From Rhea pennata (taxonomy: Eukaryota > Chordata > Aves > Rheiformes > Rheidae), in assembly GCF_028389875.1 (NCBI RefSeq), contig NC_084682.1, positions 1,932,001 to 1,996,000 of the forward strand: a stretch of DNA of 64,000 nt, written 5' to 3'. Below are positions 47,761-64,000 of this stretch, in pieces; positions within the stretch are counted from its first letter, which is position 1; every line of letters begins with the position of its first letter. Under the pieces are notes generated by a model, which saw only the letters and a program-made list of their open reading frames with translations, made no database searches and had not been told where the DNA came from. The position numbers were made by a program, and so were the translations under genes.

Positions 47761-50700
47761 TGTAATTATTAAGTCCCATTGGCTTCCCTGGATGTATAAG
47801 CAGTACAGAGGAGCATAGATTTTCCACGGTTCCCATGTTTTACCTACTTTGAATTTGATACAAAGTGAAAAGTCAGTAAATTTGGGCAATCCCAGGAATG
47901 AGGAACAAAGGCAGAACTGTGGAAAAGAGCTGTGTCTGGGAAACCCTTGGACTGAAACCACCCCAAAATTCTGGTTTGAATTTTGGGCAACTTATTCTCC
48001 CAGGACAATAAGATTAAGATGATTTCTATCCATTTTGCCTTTTATAGGAACAGACATAGCTGACAAATCTGAAATGCAAGGAGGCAGTGAGAAGCAGTAG
48101 CAGCTCTGCAGGTCGTCATTTTATGTGAAAATCAGCGGGCAACTTCAGTGCCCTCGAGCTCTCTATCACAGCTCCTGTTTAGTTTGACTTCCCTGTGGCA
48201 GCTGTCACCATCCCTGGATTATCAAACCACCTGCCTGAATTTCAAGGAACTCATCCATTTATTCATCAGGAATATAATTTTGGGGAACTCTCAAGGGCCT
48301 TGAGATAAGAGCATCTGAAACTGGGATTTCTGCTGAGTGGTGCATACACCATTGGAGCTGGCATGGATGTCTGCTCAGGCTGTGTCATCTTCTCCCCTGC
48401 TCGAGGGGTTGTTCTGTGGGCTTGGGTGCTGCACGGGGGTGTTTCCCATTTAAGCTGTAACCAACCAGGTTCACAAAATGTTGCCCACTGGGAGTTCCAA
48501 GTGCTGCGGGTCAGTTTGGCTCTTCTCAGGGATTTTACAGTTGCCTTAGCCCTGCCACAGGCTGTCAAGCGTTTTAGATCATACCCTGCTGCCCTTCCAT
48601 GGGGGAAAGCAACTGTTTGAATGCCTCAGATGGGTGGCACAGTTCAGAGGCAGGGTCCCCAGCAGGACCCCAAGCAAAGCTGGACTATGAAGACCGGCAC
48701 CCACTGGCAGGAGACAGGAATCCAAGTAGCACAGCCCTGGGAACAACACTCACTCCATATGTCCTTAATGTGGCTCCTGAAATCAGTATGAAAGGAGATT
48801 CCTCTGCAATCAGGGGAACTGTCCTTTCCACATTCTTCCCTGGGACCTTCAAGGAGTTCAGGAATTCAATTCCCACTAATACAAGTTGCTTTGAAAACAC
48901 CAACCTAAAATTTTAATTATGGCACCTTGTAATGTAGGTGAGGAAAGAATCCACCAGACTGTACCTACCTTATTTTCCTAAGGTATGAGTTTTGATGATT
49001 TATTAAGGCTTACATTTTTAACAATGTTATGTTGCTTAATGCTGGAAGATGTTCCTACAATTAATGAAAAATTCATAGATTGACTGGGGAAGAAAGAGAC
49101 CATTTTATGTCCCCTTCCAGATGGCCTAAACCAGCTGCTCACTTTTTTCTTTGAACTGAGAGTCTAATGACTTCTATGTCCTTTGAAGTCTGTCTCTGTG
49201 CTGCTGAACCAGAGGTATTTGCATGATAATAGCTGGGCATGTTTATCAGTGGCAAACTTGTGCTATTTTTCCTCACGGCCACTACTGGACACCACGCAAT
49301 GTTGGCTCTGGCTTGGAGTTTTTAAGGGGAGAGTAAACACGAAGGCTTACCAGGCACTGGTAAAAGTTGTCTTGGTGTGACACTGCCGGATTCAGTGGAG
49401 TTACTCCCTAAACCCATCTGGCTCAGTCTCTTTACCCAGATTTCTGGCTGGTTTGGTTGCTTTATAAACCCATGCAGTGGTTTCAGTCTTGTGTCAAAAG
49501 ATTTATTATGGCCTTACAGAAGCGAGGAATGCTGTTAAAAGGCGAATTTCAGCACCCTTTTACAAACAGAGGACAATAATTAAGGGCTTAGAGTATGTAA
49601 TAAGAAGTCTTAAAAATAATAAATCACAAAATGGTGACAAAAGGAACAAAAAAAAAAAACAACTGTGGATTTGGTAGAAATTTATGCTAAGCAAGGAAGT
49701 CGGGAAGGCAAAGCTTAAATTCCTGGTTTTGGAATTTCAAAAATGAAGTGGCTCTGCTTGAGCCAGTTCCCAGACACTGCAAATTGCCGCAGAGCCACCA
49801 GTGTCAGCTGTGGACCAGGCCCCGGCATGGTCACTCTGCTGAACCCACAGACACTTCTGGCTTCTGGCAGAAGCTTGCTGGGACGGAGCGCAGACCACTG
49901 CTCCGGAGAGCAAACGGGACTGAGGGGGACACCGGAGAGGGGGTGGGTCGTTTTCTCCCTGGGCCAGCTGCTGGTTTTGTGTTGTTGTACAAAGCTGTTT
50001 GCCTTCGATCCCTTTTTATTAAGGTAACCAAAGCTACATGCAAGCGGTGGAGGAACAGGGCACCGGCAAAATTCCAGTTAGAGAGCTGGGCAGTCAGCAG
50101 AGCAATTGCCAGTGCAGCTAACAGGGGTCACCCCCTGAACCCCAGTGTGTGTACTGCGGCATTCACAGGGAAGCAGAAGGGGTGGCAAGGAGTGAGGCGT
50201 TCTGGGGTTAAATGCAACACAGCCGATTTGATTCGCTTTCACACCACGACCAGCTCCACCCATGCATGCTTTTCTTCTGACAGTGATGAAGATGACCCTC
50301 ATACAAAGACTCTACCATACTGAAGGTGGCCATATGCTCCTCTTTTTCACTCTGCCTCCCAGCACATTTAGATGATATCAAGCAGATGCTCTCCCTAAAG
50401 CAATGGCTAGGCTGCGAGGAGCTCCCTAAAACTCTCTCATAGCACAGTATTAGTATAGGGTACCTCTTGAGGCTGTCTCTTTACTATGTGTTTTGCTGTG
50501 CCTGGCACCTTGGATCCCTGCTGCTGATCTGTGGAGAAAAGTAATAAAGAATAAATGGAATGATAAATGTGAGAAGCAGAGTAATGAGCAATAACTAGAC
50601 AGCCAAGTGCAAAGAAGAAAGCCACAATGATGGTGGTGGTACAGCACGTGTTTTTCTTACTTGAGGTGCCCAGTCTGCTGAGGGCATGAAAGGAGGGTAA

Positions 50701-51339
50701 AGTGCAGAAAGCTGTTGGGAAGAAGTGCCAACAGTCCCTTTAGCAGGTGACCAGACCTTGGCTTTGCCAGTTTGTGACATGGGCAGAAGAAGGTGCTGTA
50801 TGTGCCAGCCCAGCAGCCTCCTGCTCCTTTCCCACTGTGCTGTTCCCTGCGCTTGAAACTGTGTGTGCAGGATGGCGGCAACACATGGCAAATCCCAGGG
50901 GCATGTGTATTTCCTCATCAACTAGTCTGAGACGCTCTGAGATGTTTCAATCCTTGGCTTCTCTGCTGGAGTCTTACTCCAAAGGAAGTGATCGGAGGCT
51001 GTAAGTGAAGTTGATGCTGCCCATCAGCAAGAAATGGCTTTCAGGGGAGGTGTGGGTCAAATCTGGAGTAACGTCCTTGAGATGAGCAGGTTCCTCTTCC
51101 CAACTGCAAGTCCCTTGTGTCTCCAGTGCTGTAAATCTGTTGTCTCACCATTGTGACAAAATTGGGTATAGAACTGAGCCAGAGAAGGGCAGAGGATGGA
51201 TGACAGAGGCAGCATGTTAGGAGTCCAGCAGCCCTAGACCAGGCTCTTATTTCACATTGTACAGACCGCTTACGGCGGCTTTTAATGAAATGCTGCGTGT
51301 CCTCCGTGGTAATAAATGCAGTCTCCCTAAAGCACGCCA

Positions 51340-51720
51340 CGCGGAAGCACAGCCTGTGGTTACGCAGGGAGGCCGAACCCGGCCGCTCTTCCCTCGCAAG
51401 GGAGGCCGGACTGCGCGCCGTGGCCGCGCTGGGCTCCGCGGCGAGGCGGACGCAAGCGCGGCCGGATGGTGCCACCTGCCGCACGCGGCGGCCCCTCCGC
51501 AGGCCGCTCCTCGCTCGGTGGCTGCACTCCTGCTGCTGCCTCGAGTATAAACCCCACAGCGGCCGGACACGGTGGGCCAGCCCGGGCCCGGGGCTCCTCT
51601 CCCGCCGGGCGAGTCCTGCTCTGCTCCCTGCGTCGCCGGGGGGATTCGCTGCCAGCCCCGCTCACGCTCCGACAGTCTCATCCTTAAACTGCTGCGTGCT
51701 CCTGCTGTGGAACAAGGCGA
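51340..51720. promoter_or_regulatory. CpG-rich segment upstream of the tandem array
   Basis: CpG-dense DNA about 1.1-1.5 kb upstream of the HEATR6 start codon, separated from the promoter island by the tandem array. It may be the outer part of one original island, or the promoter of a divergent transcript. No divergent coding exon was recognised. Confidence 0.4.
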
Positions 51721-51751
51721 CCACCCGGGAAATAGCGCCGCTCCACTCAGA

Positions 51752-52532
51752 GCTCTATTTTACTCCATTTAGCTCTATTAAGCTCTCTTTAGCGCTCTAT
51801 CTTGCTCTCTTTAGCTCTCTCCAGCACTCTATTTAGCTCTATCTTGCTCTCTTTAGCTCTCTTTAGCTCTCTTTAGCTCTGTCTTGCTCTCTTTAGCTCT
51901 CTTTAGCTCTGTCTTGCTCTCTTTAGCTCTCTTTAGCGCTCTCTTGCTCTCTTTAGCTCTGTCTTGCTCTCTTTAGCGCTCTTTAGCCCTCTCTTTAGCT
52001 CTGTCTTGCTCTCTTTAGCGCTCTCTTGCTCTCTTTAGCGCTCTTTAGCCCTCTCTTTAGCTCTGTCTTGCTCTCTTTAGCGCTCTCTTGCTCTCTTTAG
52101 CGCTCTTTAGCGCTCTCTTTAGCTCTGTCTTGCTCTCTTTAGCGCTCTCTTGCTCTCTTTAGCGCTCTCTTTAGCGCTCTCTTGCTCTCTTTAGCGCTCT
52201 CTTTAGCTCTGTCTTGCTCTCTTTAGCGCTCTCTTTAGCGCTCTCTTGCTCTCTTTAGTGCTCTTTAGCGCTCTCTTTAGCTCAGTCTTGCTCTCTTTAG
52301 CGCTCTCTTTAGCTCAGTCTTGCTCTCTTTAGCGCTCTCTTTAGCTCTGTCTTGCTCTCTTTAGCGCTCTCTTGCTCTCTTTAGTGCTCTTTAGCGCTCT
52401 CTTTAGCTCTGTCTTGCTCTCTTTAGCGCTCTCTTTAGCTCTGTCTTGCTCTCTTTAGCGCTCTCTTGCTCTCTTTAGCGCTCTTTAGCGCCCTCTTTAG
52501 CTCTGCCTTGCTCTCTTTAGCTCTCTAGCTCC
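51752..52532 (+). repeat. decamer-based tandem array upstream of HEATR6
   Basis: About 780 bases built from GCTCTCTTTA decamers mixed with 8-mer and other variants (GCTCTCTT, GCTCTTTA, GCTCTGTCTT). These combine into higher-order blocks such as TTGCTCTCTTTAGCGCTCTC. On the HEATR6 sense strand it is largely pyrimidine with regularly spaced TTTAG. It ends 273 bases upstream of the HEATR6 ATG. The copies at the 5' end (51,752-51,830) are more degenerate, as expected of an array edge. Confidence 0.9.
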
Positions 52533-52805
52533 AGGAACCACCCGGAGCTGGCTCGAGGGGCACGCGCTCGCCCTCCTTGCCCGCCCCTGCGGCCGCGGGG
52601 CGCCCTGGCTGGAGCCGCGCCTCGGCTCCCCCTCTCCCCCCCTTTCCCCGCGGGGCCGCTGCCTTTCACGGGAGCAGCGGATCGGGCCCCCGCGGCCCCG
52701 GCTCCGCCCGCCCTTCCGCCCGCCCTCCCGGCCCCCGTAGCCGCCCCTGCCCCTGCCCCGGAAGTGCTCCCCGTTGCCATAGCGCCGGTGCCGGGAGGGC
52801 GGAAG

Positions 52806-64000
<11,195 letters not shown>

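Larger units (their letters stand above)
38721..51340. other. intergenic between DYNLL2 and HEATR6
   Basis: About 12.6 kb without a recognisable gene. Open frames are mostly under about 150 codons and without familiar motifs. Landmarks are A runs near 39,657 and 44,752, a 28-base T run at 46,190-46,217, and a MIR-like relic near 47,565-47,760. In human the region after DYNLL2 holds peroxidase and other genes; none of them is seen here. Confidence 0.5.

Noticed and set aside
51247-51836. Open frames upstream of HEATR6 (a 144-codon minus frame, a 183-codon plus frame)
   Set aside because: GC-driven, no homology recognised; the plus frame simply runs into the tandem array.

Overview
This is vertebrate genomic DNA, most likely from a bird, on the segment that corresponds to chicken chromosome 19 (mammalian 17q22-q23). 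The evidence is the gene content, the short introns, the very GC-rich CpG-island promoters, the scarcity of repeats, and CR1-type LINE remnants alongside old MIR-like SINE relics. I recognise four protein-coding genes by reading the translated exons and checking that splice phases join. No prokaryotic, viral or CRISPR-like system is visible.

Layout. 1-4,336 (minus): first coding exon (11 codons) of VEZF1 and part of its intron 1; the rest of the gene lies off the left edge. Its CpG island (about 4,030-5,340) contains an uninterrupted 21-G run. About 7,020-9,700: a second large CpG-rich block with no recognisable gene. 17,129-18,795 (minus): complete SRSF1, 4 coding exons and 248 codons, with a roughly 2-kb 3' UTR reaching a poly(A) signal near 15,184 and a promoter island up to about 19,690. 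19,700-31,200: gene-free, with two further GC-rich blocks, a degenerate minisatellite, paired perfect hairpins and MIR-like relics. 31,690-38,720 (plus): complete DYNLL2, with one non-coding exon, two coding exons (89 codons) and an intron-1 minisatellite. 38,720-51,340: gene-free. 52,806 to beyond the right edge (plus): the first 14 coding exons (757 codons) of HEATR6. Its CpG-rich upstream region is split by a decamer-based tandem array of about 780 bp.

How the parts relate. VEZF1 (zinc-finger factor), SRSF1 (splicing factor), DYNLL2 (dynein/myosin light chain) and HEATR6 (HEAT-repeat protein) are ordinary housekeeping-type genes, each with its own CpG-island promoter. They are not an operon or pathway. 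SRSF1 and DYNLL2 are divergent; VEZF1 and SRSF1 are tandem on the minus strand; DYNLL2 and HEATR6 are tandem on the plus strand. DYNLL2 next to HEATR6 differs from the human order, so a rearrangement boundary probably lies between 38.7 and 51.3 kb.

The best leads are regulatory. They are a poly(dG) run in the promoter of the gene for the poly(dG)-binding factor VEZF1, a start-stop uORF cluster in the same 5' region, and arrays that reiterate pyrimidine-tract-plus-AG motifs upstream of HEATR6 and inside DYNLL2 intron 1. All island edges and repeat boundaries were judged by eye.
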